DNA of 64,000 bases from RGEC01 sp964626685 (GTDB lineage: Bacteria; Bacteroidota; Bacteroidia; NS11-12g; UBA955). The position numbers and the translations under genes were made by a program. This document shows positions 43,203 through 52,388 of this stretch, piece after piece. Location: the NCBI GenBank assembly GCA_964626685.1, contig CAZVJY010000004.1, forward strand, positions 62,001-126,000, written 5' to 3'. The notes below the pieces were generated by a model. It saw nothing but the letters and a program-made list of their open reading frames with translations, searched no databases and was not told the DNA's origin. Numbering within the stretch: the stretch's first letter is position 1; every line of letters starts with the position of its first letter.

Positions 43203-43865
43203 TTACCCTTCAAAAACCTTGCTTCCCACACGCACCATAGTGCTGCCACAGGCTATTGCTATGGCAAAATCACTGCTCATGCCGATGCTTAGTTCTGTGA
43301 AAGCGTGGTTTTGTTTCATTAGTCCTGCTTTTAGTTCCTGAAACAAAGCTGAAACTGTGGTAAACTCTAGTTTAATCTGTTTCGTATCTGTGGTGTTGCT
43401 GGCCATGGCCATAAGACCGCAAACGCGTATGTTCTGCATATGCTGAAATTCGGCAGAGGCAATCAAAGCCTTCGCTTCTGACGGTTCCAAACCAAATTTG
43501 GTTTCTTCCTGCGCCACGAATATCTGCAGTAAAACATCCTGAACTTTGTTTATTTTTTCGGCCTGCTTGTTGATTTCCTTTAGCAGTTTCAGGCTGTCGG
43601 CACTGTGTATCAGCTTTACAAAAGGCACCACATATTTTGCCTTATTTGTTTGCAAATGTCCAATCAAATGCCACTCAATGTCTTTCGGCAAGGCTTCATG
43701 CCGCTCCATCAAAGCCTGCACGCGGTTTTCTGCAAACGCCCGCTGACCGGCTTCATACACGGCCTCAATCTCATCGATGCTGCGGTATTTGCTCACCACA
43801 ATCAACCGGGTATTTGTGCCCAGTTTACTTTTTATATCCTGTAATCGAGTGGCTATCGCGTTCAT
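43203..43865 (-). CDS. YggS-family PLP-binding protein (PLP homeostasis)
   Basis: A 220-residue alanine-racemase-fold protein of the YggS/PLPBP family, which binds pyridoxal phosphate and buffers its level without known catalysis. The PLP-Lys is in RLIVVSKYRSID (about residue 26). Also seen: WHLIGHLQTNKAK and ELSIGMSSDFAIAIACGSTMVRVGS at the phosphate-binding end. It is divergent from the DUF4296 lipoprotein gene; a minus-strand -7 box lies at 43898-43905. Confidence 0.94.
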   Translation of the reverse strand: MNAIATRLQDIKSKLGTNTRLIVVSKYRSIDEIEAVYEAGQRAFAENRVQALMERHEALPKDIEWHLIGHLQTNKAKYVVPFVKLIHSADSLKLLKEINKQAEKINKVQDVLLQIFVAQEETKFGLEPSEAKALIASAEFQHMQNIRVCGLMAMASNTTDTKQIKLEFTTVSALFQELKAGLMKQNHAFTELSIGMSSDFAIAIACGSTMVRVGSKVFEG

Positions 43866-43870
43866 TTGCG

Positions 43871-43878
43871 TAATTTTG
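43871..43878 (+). promoter_or_regulatory. -7 promoter box TAATTTTG (DUF4296 gene)
   Basis: Exact TAnnTTTG match ending eight bases before a GTG at 43887. An upstream in-frame TTG at 43866 would lie before this box. Confidence 0.45.
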
Positions 43879-43886
43879 TGGTGACC

Positions 43887-44222
43887 GTGTTACTCCGCAA
43901 AATTACCATAGCCTGTCTGTTTCTGGTTGCTGCCTGTGCAAAAAAAGCACCACTACCCAAAGAAAAAATGGTGGATGTGATGACGGATGTGATGCTGATG
44001 GAGTCAGCCAATGCCATTAATTACAACCATGGCTTACTGCCCGATAGTCTTTGGGAAAAGGATTATGCCGTTGTTTTTACCAAACATGGAGTTTCCAAAG
44101 AATCATTTAAAGATGCTGTAGAATTCTATCAGGAGCATCCCGATCAGTTTTCAGCTATCATGGAAAAGGTAATTACACGATTGCAAAAAATGCAACTGAA
44201 CCGTCAATCGGAGAAACCGTGA
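43887..44222 (+). CDS. DUF4296 lipoprotein
   Basis: A lipoprotein of about 111 residues (signal ends LVAAC, followed by AKKAPLPKEKM). The body matches DUF4296, a Bacteroidota family: MVDVMTDVMLMESANAI, then FTKHGVSKESFKDAVEFYQEHPD. It is helical and probably periplasmic; no role is known. The start could be GTG at 43887, 43881 or 43878, or TTG at 43866; 43887 fits the -7 box best. The stop overlaps the GTG of mutS2 by four bases (GTGA). Confidence 0.82.
   Translation: MLLRKITIACLFLVAACAKKAPLPKEKMVDVMTDVMLMESANAINYNHGLLPDSLWEKDYAVVFTKHGVSKESFKDAVEFYQEHPDQFSAIMEKVITRLQKMQLNRQSEKP
43898..43905 (-). promoter_or_regulatory. -7 promoter box TAATTTTG (YggS gene)
   Basis: Exact TAnnTTTG match on the minus strand, 32 bases before the YggS ATG. 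It lies inside the DUF4296 coding region and faces the plus-strand box at 43871. Confidence 0.4.
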
Positions 44223-46573
44223 TTTATCCTGCGGAATTTGAAACCATCATTGGCTTTGACCGTATTCGCGAAGCCCTGAAAATGCGTTGTCGCTTTGCTT
44301 CTTCCGCCACGCGTGTGGAGTCGATGCGCATGCTGAAAGATGTTTCAGGTATTACAAGGCAATTTGACTGCACAGACCAGTGGAGGCTCTTTACGGAAAA
44401 ACATCCGTCGGCCAATCCGTTTGAAGGCAGCGAAGATTTAATGCAGGGGCTCGCCGTTCTTTCTGTGGAGAATGCTTTTTTTTCAGAGGATGATTTGTCG
44501 GCCCTGAGCAAAACCCTGCAGAATTATTTGAGGGCTTCTGCCGTGCTGAGAAAATTCAGAACTGATTATCCCCTTTTGTATGCCTTGCTTGGAGAGGATG
44601 ATGGGCTGCAGACCGTTGTGCGCAGTATTGATGCCGTTCTCAGCGAAAAAGGGCAGCTGAAGCCCAACGCCTCTGTGCCATTTGCGAAGTTGAGCACCGA
44701 TATTGAGCGAATTGAAAAGGAAGTGCGCAACCAGGTCAAACAGATTTTTAAACAGTGGCGGGAGGCTGGCTACACAGCCGATGCTGAGCTTACCGTGCGT
44801 GAAGAACGCATCGTGATACCGGTTAAGGCCGAACACAAACGCAGGGTAAATGGTTTTGTAAAAGATGTGAGTGCCACAGGTCAGGTCCTATTCGTGGAAC
44901 CGGTAGAGAGCCTGGAACTGAATAACCGCCTGAAAGAACTGTATGCCGAGCGCCGCAGAGAGCGTGAGCGAATATTGTTAAAAACAACAGATGCCATAAG
45001 GCCTTATCAGGTTTCATTGCAGTCGGTGATGCAGTCGCTGGTGGAAATGGATCTTTTGGCTGCAAGGCTCGCCTTTGCGGCGGCTGTGGGTGCCCAGCGT
45101 CCCATCCTTAGGTCCGACGCGGTTATGGTGCTGAAAAAGGCTGTCAATCCCTTGCTTAAAACCACCCGGGTGGTTCCACTGGATTTACAGCTTACCCGTG
45201 AAAACCGCTTTCTGGTAATTTCCGGTCCAAATGCAGGTGGTAAAAGCGTGGCGCTTAAAACTGCTTTTTTGTTACAATATATGGTGCAACATGGGCTGTT
45301 CATTCCTGCCTCTCCCGACAGCGAATGCGGGGTATTTTCGGGTATGATGATCGATTGCGGAGACGGACAAAGTATGGATGCGGGGTTGAGTACGTTTAGT
45401 GCGCATTTGGCGCATCTTAAAGCCATGACAGATGCTGCGAAGCCAGGCATGCTGCTGGGTGTGGACGAAATTGGTGATGGCACAGACCCGCGATTTGGCG
45501 GCCCCATTGCACGTGTAATACTGGATCAGTTGCTTAAAAAAGGCGCCAGTGCCATTGTAACCACCCATTTTAGCAGTGTAAAAGAGTGGGCCGGACAAAC
45601 AGAAGGTGTGCAAAACGCAGGGATGGCCTACGATTTGCAAAACCTGCAGCCTTTATATCGAATGATTCCGGGTAAGCCCGGCAGTTCTTTTGCCTTGCAA
45701 CTGCTGAAGAAAACCGGGTTTTCAGATCAGATTATCAGCCAAATAGAAGGCCTTGGTGGTGAGGAAAGCCGGAAAACCGAACATTTGCTGGTAGAGCTGG
45801 AGCAACAACAGGCAAAACTGCAGCAGCTGCTGACTGAAAATGAGCAGAAGGAAAAGCATTTGCAATTGCTGCTGGAAGAATATCATTCCCTTAAGCAAAA
45901 GATTGAAGGCAGGCGACGTGATATGCTTGAGCAGGCCAAGGTGAAGGCAGGCAGACTGTTGGATGAAGCCAACAAGCAGATTGAAATGACCATCAGGGTT
46001 ATTCGCGAGCACAAGGCAGATAAAGTAAAAACGCAGGAAGTGCGCGGTAAACTGAACCATTTCAGAGAACAGATAAAAACGGAGACCGCGCCCGAAGAAA
46101 AACCGGTAAAGCCTGCTGCACCTGTAAAATGGCTGCCCGGCATGCCGGTAAAAAGCTTGCAGAACGGTGCTGTGGGGGAGGTGCTTGAGGTAAAAAAGGA
46201 TAAACTGAAAGTGGCACTGGGGCTGGTGCAGGTTTGGCTGCCTCTGAACGAAGTGGAGCCTGCCGAAAAACAAAAGACCGGTAAACAGTCAGCTACCAAG
46301 GGGTATAACTGGGTAGAGCGCAATGCAACGTTCAATCCACGGCTCGATTTAAGGGGCGAAAGGGAAGAAGATGCCTTAAAAAAAGTGGCCGTATGGATGG
46401 ATGAAGCCTATGCCCTGGGGCAGTTTAATCTGAAAGTTATTCACGGCCGGGGGGATGGAATTTTACGTAAATCGCTAAGGCAATACTTAAAAACCGTGAA
46501 TTATGTGCGCAGCTATCACAGCGAACAGGAAGAGCAGGGCGGTGACGGCTGCACGGTAATTACGCTGATGTAA
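44219..46573 (+). CDS. mutS2: MutS2 endonuclease/ATPase
   Basis: A 784-residue MutS2: N-terminal core and clamp helices, a MutS-type ATPase with Walker A SGPNAGGKSVALK (about residue 338) and a Walker B region GVDEIGDGTDP, a long coiled coil (about residues 515-640), and a C-terminal Smr nuclease domain with LDLRGEREEDAL and VIHGRGDGILRKSL. It acts on branched DNA (suppressing recombination) or on collided ribosomes, as described in Firmicutes. It starts with GTG overlapping the DUF4296 stop. Confidence 0.95.
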   Translation: MIYPAEFETIIGFDRIREALKMRCRFASSATRVESMRMLKDVSGITRQFDCTDQWRLFTEKHPSANPFEGSEDLMQGLAVLSVENAFFSEDDLSALSKTLQNYLRASAVLRKFRTDYPLLYALLGEDDGLQTVVRSIDAVLSEKGQLKPNASVPFAKLSTDIERIEKEVRNQVKQIFKQWREAGYTADAELTVREERIVIPVKAEHKRRVNGFVKDVSATGQVLFVEPVESLELNNRLKELYAERRRERERILLKTTDAIRPYQVSLQSVMQSLVEMDLLAARLAFAAAVGAQRPILRSDAVMVLKKAVNPLLKTTRVVPLDLQLTRENRFLVISGPNAGGKSVALKTAFLLQYMVQHGLFIPASPDSECGVFSGMMIDCGDGQSMDAGLSTFSAHLAHLKAMTDAAKPGMLLGVDEIGDGTDPRFGGPIARVILDQLLKKGASAIVTTHFSSVKEWAGQTEGVQNAGMAYDLQNLQPLYRMIPGKPGSSFALQLLKKTGFSDQIISQIEGLGGEESRKTEHLLVELEQQQAKLQQLLTENEQKEKHLQLLLEEYHSLKQKIEGRRRDMLEQAKVKAGRLLDEANKQIEMTIRVIREHKADKVKTQEVRGKLNHFREQIKTETAPEEKPVKPAAPVKWLPGMPVKSLQNGAVGEVLEVKKDKLKVALGLVQVWLPLNEVEPAEKQKTGKQSATKGYNWVERNATFNPRLDLRGEREEDALKKVAVWMDEAYALGQFNLKVIHGRGDGILRKSLRQYLKTVNYVRSYHSEQEEQGGDGCTVITLM

Positions 46574-46594
46574 TCAGGAATTAGATTCAGCACT

Positions 46595-46602
46595 TATCTT
46601 TG
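46595..46602 (+). promoter_or_regulatory. -7 promoter box TATCTTTG before folD
   Basis: Exact TAnnTTTG match ending seven bases before the folD ATG at 46610, in the 36-base gap after mutS2. No -33 TTG at standard spacing. Confidence 0.5.
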
Positions 46603-46609
46603 CCATGCT

Positions 46610-47503
46610 ATGGCAACAATCATTGATGGAAGGGTCGTTTCAGCAAGTATTCGCGAATCCCTCTCCAGGGACGTACAAACCCTTGTTTCCCAAGGTCTAA
46701 GGCCGCCACACCTGGTTGCAATACTGGTAGGAAATGACGGTGGCAGCCAAACATATGTTGGCGCAAAGGAAAAAGCCTGTCATGAGGTGGGTTTTCTGGG
46801 AACGGTTATCCGCTATCCCGAAAATGTAACCGAAGAAGAATTGCTGGCGAAAGTAAACGAAATCAACCACAACGATCAGATTGACGGATTGATTGTGCAG
46901 TTGCCTCTGCCGAAGCATATCAATGAAAACCGCGTTACCCTTGCTATAGCCCCGGAAAAGGATGTGGACGGTTTCCACGATGTAAATATGGGTCGGCTCA
47001 CCAAAGGTGCCGAAGGTATAAAACCAGCAACCCCTTATGGAATCACGCTTATGCTAAAGCATTATGGAATTTCCACTGAGGGAAAACATGTGGTAGTTAT
47101 TGGCCGCAGCAATATTGTGGGCAGGCCCATGAGCATCTTATTGTCCAATCCAGGAGAAACCGGAAATGCAACGGTAACAGTGTGTCATAGCCGCACACAC
47201 AATCTTACCTGGTTCACACAAAATGCCGATATCATTGTGGCTGCGCTGGGTAAGCCTGGTTTTTTAACCGGAGATATGGTGAAAGAGGGTTGTGTGGTTA
47301 TTGATGTGGGAACTACCCGCGTGGATGATCCAACCAAAAAGGCAGGCTGGCGTCTGTGCGGTGATGTTGATTTTGCCTCCGTAGAACCCAAGGTATCTGC
47401 CATTACACCCGTGCCGGGCGGTGTGGGTCCGATGACCATTGCCGGGTTGCTTGTTAATACCCTTAAAGCCAGAAAAACAGGTCTTGCAGCCAAAACAGCC
47501 TGA
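46610..47503 (+). CDS. folD: Bifunctional methylene-THF dehydrogenase/cyclohydrolase FolD
   Basis: A 297-residue FolD that interconverts 5,10-methylene-, methenyl- and 10-formyl-tetrahydrofolate. Signatures: VGNDGGSQTYVGAKEKAC (with the catalytic Lys), GLIVQLPLPKH, VVIGRSNIVGRPMS and TPVPGGVGPMT. Length is normal. It probably forms an operon with queE, whose start follows by about ten bases. It belongs to the same one-carbon folate pool as the formimidoyltransferase-cyclodeaminase at 50693. Confidence 0.96.
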   Translation: MATIIDGRVVSASIRESLSRDVQTLVSQGLRPPHLVAILVGNDGGSQTYVGAKEKACHEVGFLGTVIRYPENVTEEELLAKVNEINHNDQIDGLIVQLPLPKHINENRVTLAIAPEKDVDGFHDVNMGRLTKGAEGIKPATPYGITLMLKHYGISTEGKHVVVIGRSNIVGRPMSILLSNPGETGNATVTVCHSRTHNLTWFTQNADIIVAALGKPGFLTGDMVKEGCVVIDVGTTRVDDPTKKAGWRLCGDVDFASVEPKVSAITPVPGGVGPMTIAGLLVNTLKARKTGLAAKTA

Positions 47504-47513
47504 AAATATTGCA

Positions 47514-48107
47514 TTGTTGCCTGTAATGGAGCAATTCTACACCATTCAGGGTGAAGGGCATTACGCGGGCACGGCCGCCTATTTTATTCGGCTTGGAGGC
47601 TGTGATGTAGGTTGCGTTTGGTGTGATGTTAAAGAATCATGGGATGCTGAAGCGCATCCAAAAATCTCCATCGAAACCCTGGCAGAAACAGCTGCTGCCT
47701 CCGGTGCACCATGCTGCGTAATTACAGGCGGAGAGCCTGCCATGTATGACCTGATGCTGCTTACTCAGGCACTTCATAAGAAAGGCATGCGTGTGCATAT
47801 TGAAACCTCGGCAGCCCACCCGCTGTGCGGATCGTTTGACTGGGTTTGTATTTCTCCAAAAAAGTTTAAGTTTCCGCTAGAAACAGAAATGAAGAAGGCA
47901 CATGAACTCAAAATCATCGTTTTTAACAAAAGTGATTTTGATTGGGCGGAACAATGGGCGAAGCTGGTCTCATCCGATTGTTTATGCCTGCTGCAGCCGG
48001 AATGGGATAAACGCAATGACATTATGCCATTAATTGTGGAATATGTCAAATCAAATCCGAGATGGAAAATCTCCTTGCAAACACATAAATATATTGGTGT
48101 TCCCTAG
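47514..48107 (+). CDS. queE: 7-carboxy-7-deazaguanine synthase QueE
   Basis: A radical-SAM enzyme of about 197 residues that makes 7-carboxy-7-deazaguanine for queuosine synthesis. The CxxxCxxC motif is in LGGCDVGCVWCDVKESWD; the start region LPVMEQFYTIQGEG and the GGEPAMY loop are conserved. The start is a judgement: TTG at 47514 gives the conserved LPVME N-terminus, ATG at 47526 is the alternative, and the upstream frame from 47439 lies inside folD. No other queuosine genes are in the window. Confidence 0.9.
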   Translation: MLPVMEQFYTIQGEGHYAGTAAYFIRLGGCDVGCVWCDVKESWDAEAHPKISIETLAETAAASGAPCCVITGGEPAMYDLMLLTQALHKKGMRVHIETSAAHPLCGSFDWVCISPKKFKFPLETEMKKAHELKIIVFNKSDFDWAEQWAKLVSSDCLCLLQPEWDKRNDIMPLIVEYVKSNPRWKISLQTHKYIGVP

Positions 48108-48177
48108 CGTTTTCCAATTTACAGGCCAAACGTATTTCTTGTGTGAAAATTGAACTGGAGTAGTGTTGAACCTGCAT

Positions 48178-48185
48178 TAAATTTG
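48178..48185 (+). promoter_or_regulatory. -7 promoter box TAAATTTG
   Basis: Exact TAnnTTTG match only four bases before the ATG at 48190, so the mRNA would be leaderless if this box is used. A TTG at 48150-48152 is 25 bases upstream, which is long. Confidence 0.4.
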
Positions 48186-48189
48186 TGAT

Positions 48190-49299
48190 ATGCGATTTTG
48201 GGGATGGATCAGGGTTTTGCTGTGTTACTGGGTGCTGACGGCATTTACGGTGCCAAACCCGGGCCCAATTCCGTCCAAATACTATGATTTATCTCGTTAC
48301 ACGCGGTTTTCAGACAGCACTGAAAAAAAGATAGCATCCTTTTTTCAGTATCACCACAGAACAGGGATTTTTAACGGGACATATTTCTTCTTTAGAAATG
48401 ACAGCATTATTCAGGGTGCGCATGGCTATGCTAATTTTGGGAAGCCCGATACACTTATCAACGATGATTTGTTTCAGCTGGCTTCGGTAAGTAAAACTGT
48501 CACTGGGATTGCCGTTATGATGCTGCAGCAGGATGGTTTGCTGTTAATTGATGACAGTGTGCACTGGTATATTCCGGAAATAACCCGCCGCAATCTCACC
48601 ATTCGCAATTTGCTTTGTCATATGAGCGGGCTGCCGGATTATTTTTATTTTTCATCGTATCTGTGGCCAAACCAGTCCGCGCACATGAAGAACTCGGATG
48701 TTGTTATTCAGCTGAATCAACAGCCTGAAAAGAATTTTGGTGAACCGGGAACGTACTATTCCTATTGCAATACCAATTATGCATTGCTGGCCTATATCGT
48801 TGAGCGCTTGTCGGGTATGGATTTCAGGCAATATGCCCGTAAGAATATTTTCGAACCCAGTGGCATGAAGTATACCCATATCTGTAACCATGACTCGGTA
48901 CCACTGTTTAATTATCCGGTGCAGGGGTACGACAAAAGACGCGTATTTTCAGATATCCCCCACAACGGCACCACCGGAGATAAAGGTGTTTACTCCAATG
49001 GGGTTGAGATGTTCTTTCTTGATCGTGCCCTAAGAGGCAACTATTTACTGAATCCAAGCAGCAAAGAACTGATGTGGACACCGCAGGTGCAGGTTTCTGC
49101 CGACGGAGCCGGTTATGCGCTGGGCTGGCGGGTGAAAGTGATTAATGGACAAAAGTGGGTGTTTCACAACGGATGGTGGAAGGGTTTCCGAACCTATTTC
49201 TGGCGCTGTCTGGATGAAGATAAGTGCTTTGTGGTGCTCACAAACCATGTTTACGGACCGTTTTTGCGGACGGTGGACATGGTGGGGCTGCTAAACTGA
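48190..49299 (+). CDS. Serine hydrolase of the beta-lactamase/class C (DUF3471-type) family
   Basis: A 369-residue exported protein with an N-terminal hydrophobic segment. The penicillin-binding-fold motifs are present: SxxK in ASVSKTVTG (about residue 100), YxN in YSYCNTNYALLAYI (about residue 195), and HxG in VFHNGWWKGF (about residue 322). Members are serine esterases, D-aminopeptidases or peptidoglycan-related hydrolases; the substrate cannot be inferred. It is a single gene facing the SRPBCC gene. Confidence 0.88.
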   Translation: MRFWGWIRVLLCYWVLTAFTVPNPGPIPSKYYDLSRYTRFSDSTEKKIASFFQYHHRTGIFNGTYFFFRNDSIIQGAHGYANFGKPDTLINDDLFQLASVSKTVTGIAVMMLQQDGLLLIDDSVHWYIPEITRRNLTIRNLLCHMSGLPDYFYFSSYLWPNQSAHMKNSDVVIQLNQQPEKNFGEPGTYYSYCNTNYALLAYIVERLSGMDFRQYARKNIFEPSGMKYTHICNHDSVPLFNYPVQGYDKRRVFSDIPHNGTTGDKGVYSNGVEMFFLDRALRGNYLLNPSSKELMWTPQVQVSADGAGYALGWRVKVINGQKWVFHNGWWKGFRTYFWRCLDEDKCFVVLTNHVYGPFLRTVDMVGLLN

Positions 49300-49336
49300 G
49301 GGGCTTCTTACATTGACAGATTGTTGTCCAGTCATT

Positions 49337-49714
49337 TCAAGCAAAAAAATCCATCAGAGAAGCCATGTAGGTGTCATCCCAGCCTGTGGCGATGTCTTCC
49401 CAAGCTTCTTCCGGAATATTAACATGTCTTACCTCCACACTGCAGCCTTTTTTGTGCGGATGCAGTTTGATGGTCACTTCGCTGGGCAATTCCATGTCCC
49501 CAAAATCCCAGTGCTGCACAATTTTTTGGTTGGGTTCAAACGCGATGTTGGTGCCTGTGATGCCTCCGTCAAAAAGACTAAAAGTGGTTCCTGGCTCGGT
49601 TCCCATTTCAATGTTTTCTCCTGCCCAAAGTGTTAAACTGGGGGCATAGGTAAGCGCCATATACACCTCTTCAGGCGGAGCCGGAATGGTATAGTATTTT
49701 TTAAAATCAGGCAT
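49337..49714 (-). CDS. SRPBCC (AHSA1-like) domain protein
   Basis: A 125-residue START/Bet v1-fold protein. The AHSA1 pattern is visible: an opening KKYYTIPAPPEEVYMALT, the central GGITGTNIAFEPNQKIVQHWDF and the final WDDTYMASLMDFF helix. Such proteins bind hydrophobic ligands or help chaperones; no substrate can be named. The ATG overlaps the stop of the T9SS gene by one base (TAATG), so it is the last gene of the FTCD operon. Confidence 0.88.
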   Translation of the reverse strand: MPDFKKYYTIPAPPEEVYMALTYAPSLTLWAGENIEMGTEPGTTFSLFDGGITGTNIAFEPNQKIVQHWDFGDMELPSEVTIKLHPHKKGCSVEVRHVNIPEEAWEDIATGWDDTYMASLMDFFA

Positions 49715-50688
49715 TATCGTATTATTTCTATAAGGTGGCTGCTTGTACTGTTTTTGCTAGTGAAGACAAGGTAATACATACCGGTAGGTTGGTCGATTTT
49801 GAGGGTGTTTTCACCTGTTTGTATATTCCAGGATACAATTTTACTGCCCGAAATATCATACAGAGAAGCCAATGATTGTTCTTCAGTGTAAACATTAAGA
49901 CTGCTTCCGTATAATGGATTGGGGCCTAATTTAATAGACGAAATGGGTCGGTAGTTGTTTTTCTTAATAGACACTTTTGAGTGAATCACACCCACCGCAT
50001 CCAGGTCAAAACCACCTGATGAAAACCGGGTTGGCCAGGGATCGTTGATTTTGTTTCCTTTTGAATCCAGGGACGCGAACGGAGGCAGAAGGCTTCCGGT
50101 TACATCCTTTATTCGAACATGTGTTATAGACGTAATGTCAATTCCAACTGAATCCTTCAATTCTTCCAATTCGAAGGGTGTGCCAAATCCTACCCGGTAT
50201 TTACCGGCAAGATTGTTAATTTTTTCGGGAAATGTATATCCGAATGCCCCGGTCTGGATAGTCGTATCAGTAAGGCTTACAGCCGGAAAGCGAATAAATT
50301 TATTGCCATCGCTGCTTACTTCCACGAAAGCAAGTTCAAGGAATGTGTCAAGAAAACTATTTTCAAAAACGGCAAAATCCCAGCCGGGGCCATTGGTAAT
50401 GGGCGATTCAAATGTGAGTGTGGCTGTACCGCCATCACCCAGGCTAACGATACCGTTTTGCAGGGCCGGACCTGTCGCCGCCTGCGCAGTGCCTGCATCG
50501 GCATAACCACTGTCTTGCCTGGAGATATCGCGGTAACCCCTGATGATTTCGCAACTTTTTGCCCAGGCAATGAAGCACGAACTATCATGTTTGAGAGCAG
50601 TGCTTCCTGGTTTGCCGGCCGCTGGTGCGAACTGGGCATAGGTTGTCTTAGAAACAAAGAAGAATAAAAACAGGACGCTTATACGCAC
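49714..50688 (-). CDS. Secreted T9SS-sorted surface protein
   Basis: A 324-residue protein: signal peptide ending TYAQ, a beta-rich body of about 220 residues, and a type A sorting domain (LGPNPLYGSSLNVY to the C-terminus). The body has the pattern GWDFAVFENSFLDTFLELAFVEVSSDG and FSSGGFDLDAVGVIH, shared with surface proteins of this phylum often seen near corrinoid or iron uptake genes; I cannot assign a role. It starts with GTG four bases after the FTCD gene and overlaps the SRPBCC gene. The link to histidine catabolism is unclear. Confidence 0.82.
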   Translation of the reverse strand: MRISVLFLFFFVSKTTYAQFAPAAGKPGSTALKHDSSCFIAWAKSCEIIRGYRDISRQDSGYADAGTAQAATGPALQNGIVSLGDGGTATLTFESPITNGPGWDFAVFENSFLDTFLELAFVEVSSDGNKFIRFPAVSLTDTTIQTGAFGYTFPEKINNLAGKYRVGFGTPFELEELKDSVGIDITSITHVRIKDVTGSLLPPFASLDSKGNKINDPWPTRFSSGGFDLDAVGVIHSKVSIKKNNYRPISSIKLGPNPLYGSSLNVYTEEQSLASLYDISGSKIVSWNIQTGENTLKIDQPTGMYYLVFTSKNSTSSHLIEIIR

Positions 50689-50692
50689 AGTA

Positions 50693-52384
50693 TTAACCTC
50701 TCAACCTGTTTTCTACTTCCGCTACCATGGCATTGCAGGCGCTGCGTCCTTCCTGTATCAGTTTTTCGGCTTTGGCCGTGATATCGGAAGCCCAGGCTTT
50801 GTCTTCCAGTCCTTGAGCGTTAATCAGGACATTCATCCATGCGCCCTGCATGGCAGTGAGCATGCAGGCAGCACCCACACCCGCATCACTTAGTGAATTG
50901 GGATTGCCTTTGTTTACCATTTCCTGCAGTAATGGAATGGCTTCCACTGCGGTTTTCAAGGTTCTGAAAGGTACTTCAGTAGCATATTTACTTGCCTGTT
51001 GGATAGCTGATTTTCTGAATGCTTTCTGCTCCTCTGTGTCTTTGGGTAAGCCAAAGGCAGTCATGATAGTATTGAAAGCACGGGTGTCCTCATCTACCAA
51101 AGCAAGCAGTTTGTCTTTAATGTGCTGTCCTTTTTCAGCCCATGGGCTAAATTCAGCTGTTCTCTCCTCCCATCCTCTTTTAGATGCAGATAAGTTTGCA
51201 ACCATGGTGCCCAGCGCTACTCCAAAAGCGCCCACGGCAGCAGCTATGGAACCGCCTCCCGGAGCCGGACTGTCTGCTGCGGTTTCATTGGCAAAAGCTT
51301 TCACCGTCATCGTAATCAGCTTTTCATCCAGTTCATCTTTCAGCAGGTATTCAATAATTTTCTTTTTAGGATCAAAAGGGGCAAGTTCATCGAGGCCCAT
51401 ACTTTTTACGGCAGACCAAATCAGTTCTTCTTCGCTTATCCCTGTGCTGAGACCTTGTTTCTCAATGAAATATTTACCGGCTTCCAGCAGGGGCTGCAAC
51501 GGAATCAGGCCTACCAATTCACTGCCGGTAACACGCGCACCCCGCTCGTCGGCACTTTTACGGCATTCTTCAAATACAAGGTGCAATGGCGTTTCTCGGT
51601 AATTGGTGAGGTTAATGCTTATCTGGGCCATGCGGTATTCTTCGATGTACCAGCCAATGGCTTTTACATGCTTAAGTTTGCCCGGAACCCTCACAGGTTC
51701 GCCGTTTTCATCTGTTTTTATTTTTCCGGAATATGGGTTGCCTTCGCGCACTACACGCCCAGCCTCACGAACATCAAAGGCAATGCGGTTGGCGATGCGT
51801 GTGCTTTTGGTGTTCAGATTTACATTGTAGGCAATCAAAAAATCACGGGCTCCGATCACGGTTCCCCCGGCTGTGGAATTAAATGTAGCAGGACCAAAAT
51901 CGGGTTTCCATTCTGGCAGTTTTATCTTATCAAAAAAACCTTCGTACTCGCCGGCACGGATTACACTCAGGTTGCTGCGTTTTTTATCGGGCTGTGCGTA
52001 CTCATATAAATAGGCGGGTATTTGCAGTTCCTCGCCCACACGCTTCGCCAGTTTAACGGCCCAGGCTGCAGTTTCTTCCATGGTGATGCCCTGAATGGGA
52101 ATCAGCGGACAAACATCGGTGGCGCCCATACGAGGATGCTCCCCCTGATGCTTGCTCATGTCTATGAGCTGCGCCGCCTTGCGAATGCCCCTGAATGCAG
52201 CTTCAATGACATGCTCAGGTTCGCCTACAAATGTTACTACCGTGCGGTTGGTTGCCTTTCCGGGATCCACATCCAGAAGGCGTACACCGTCTACGCTTTC
52301 AATTTCATCGGTAATCTGTTTGATGATGCCCGCATCGCGGCCTTCGCTGAAATTTGGTACACATTCAATGAGCTGTTTTTGCAT
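50693..52384 (-). CDS. Fused glutamate formimidoyltransferase-formimidoyl-THF cyclodeaminase
   Basis: A 563-residue bifunctional enzyme of histidine degradation. The N-terminal formiminotransferase part (about residues 1-325) has ECVPNFSEGRD and KHQGEHPRMGATDVCPLIP. The cyclodeaminase part (about 355-563) has DSPAPGGGSIAAAVGAFG. It transfers the formimino group from formiminoglutamate to tetrahydrofolate, then releases ammonia to give methenyl-THF. The fusion resembles the animal FTCD. An exact -7 box TACCTTTG lies four bases before the ATG. Confidence 0.95.
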   Translation of the reverse strand: MQKQLIECVPNFSEGRDAGIIKQITDEIESVDGVRLLDVDPGKATNRTVVTFVGEPEHVIEAAFRGIRKAAQLIDMSKHQGEHPRMGATDVCPLIPIQGITMEETAAWAVKLAKRVGEELQIPAYLYEYAQPDKKRSNLSVIRAGEYEGFFDKIKLPEWKPDFGPATFNSTAGGTVIGARDFLIAYNVNLNTKSTRIANRIAFDVREAGRVVREGNPYSGKIKTDENGEPVRVPGKLKHVKAIGWYIEEYRMAQISINLTNYRETPLHLVFEECRKSADERGARVTGSELVGLIPLQPLLEAGKYFIEKQGLSTGISEEELIWSAVKSMGLDELAPFDPKKKIIEYLLKDELDEKLITMTVKAFANETAADSPAPGGGSIAAAVGAFGVALGTMVANLSASKRGWEERTAEFSPWAEKGQHIKDKLLALVDEDTRAFNTIMTAFGLPKDTEEQKAFRKSAIQQASKYATEVPFRTLKTAVEAIPLLQEMVNKGNPNSLSDAGVGAACMLTAMQGAWMNVLINAQGLEDKAWASDITAKAEKLIQEGRSACNAMVAEVENRLRG

Positions 52385-52388
52385 GCTA

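Noticed and set aside
50850..51602. A 250-residue open frame on the plus strand opposite the formimidoyltransferase-cyclodeaminase
   Set aside because: It is Ser-rich shadow sequence of the strongly conserved FTCD gene, with no start signal or family match.
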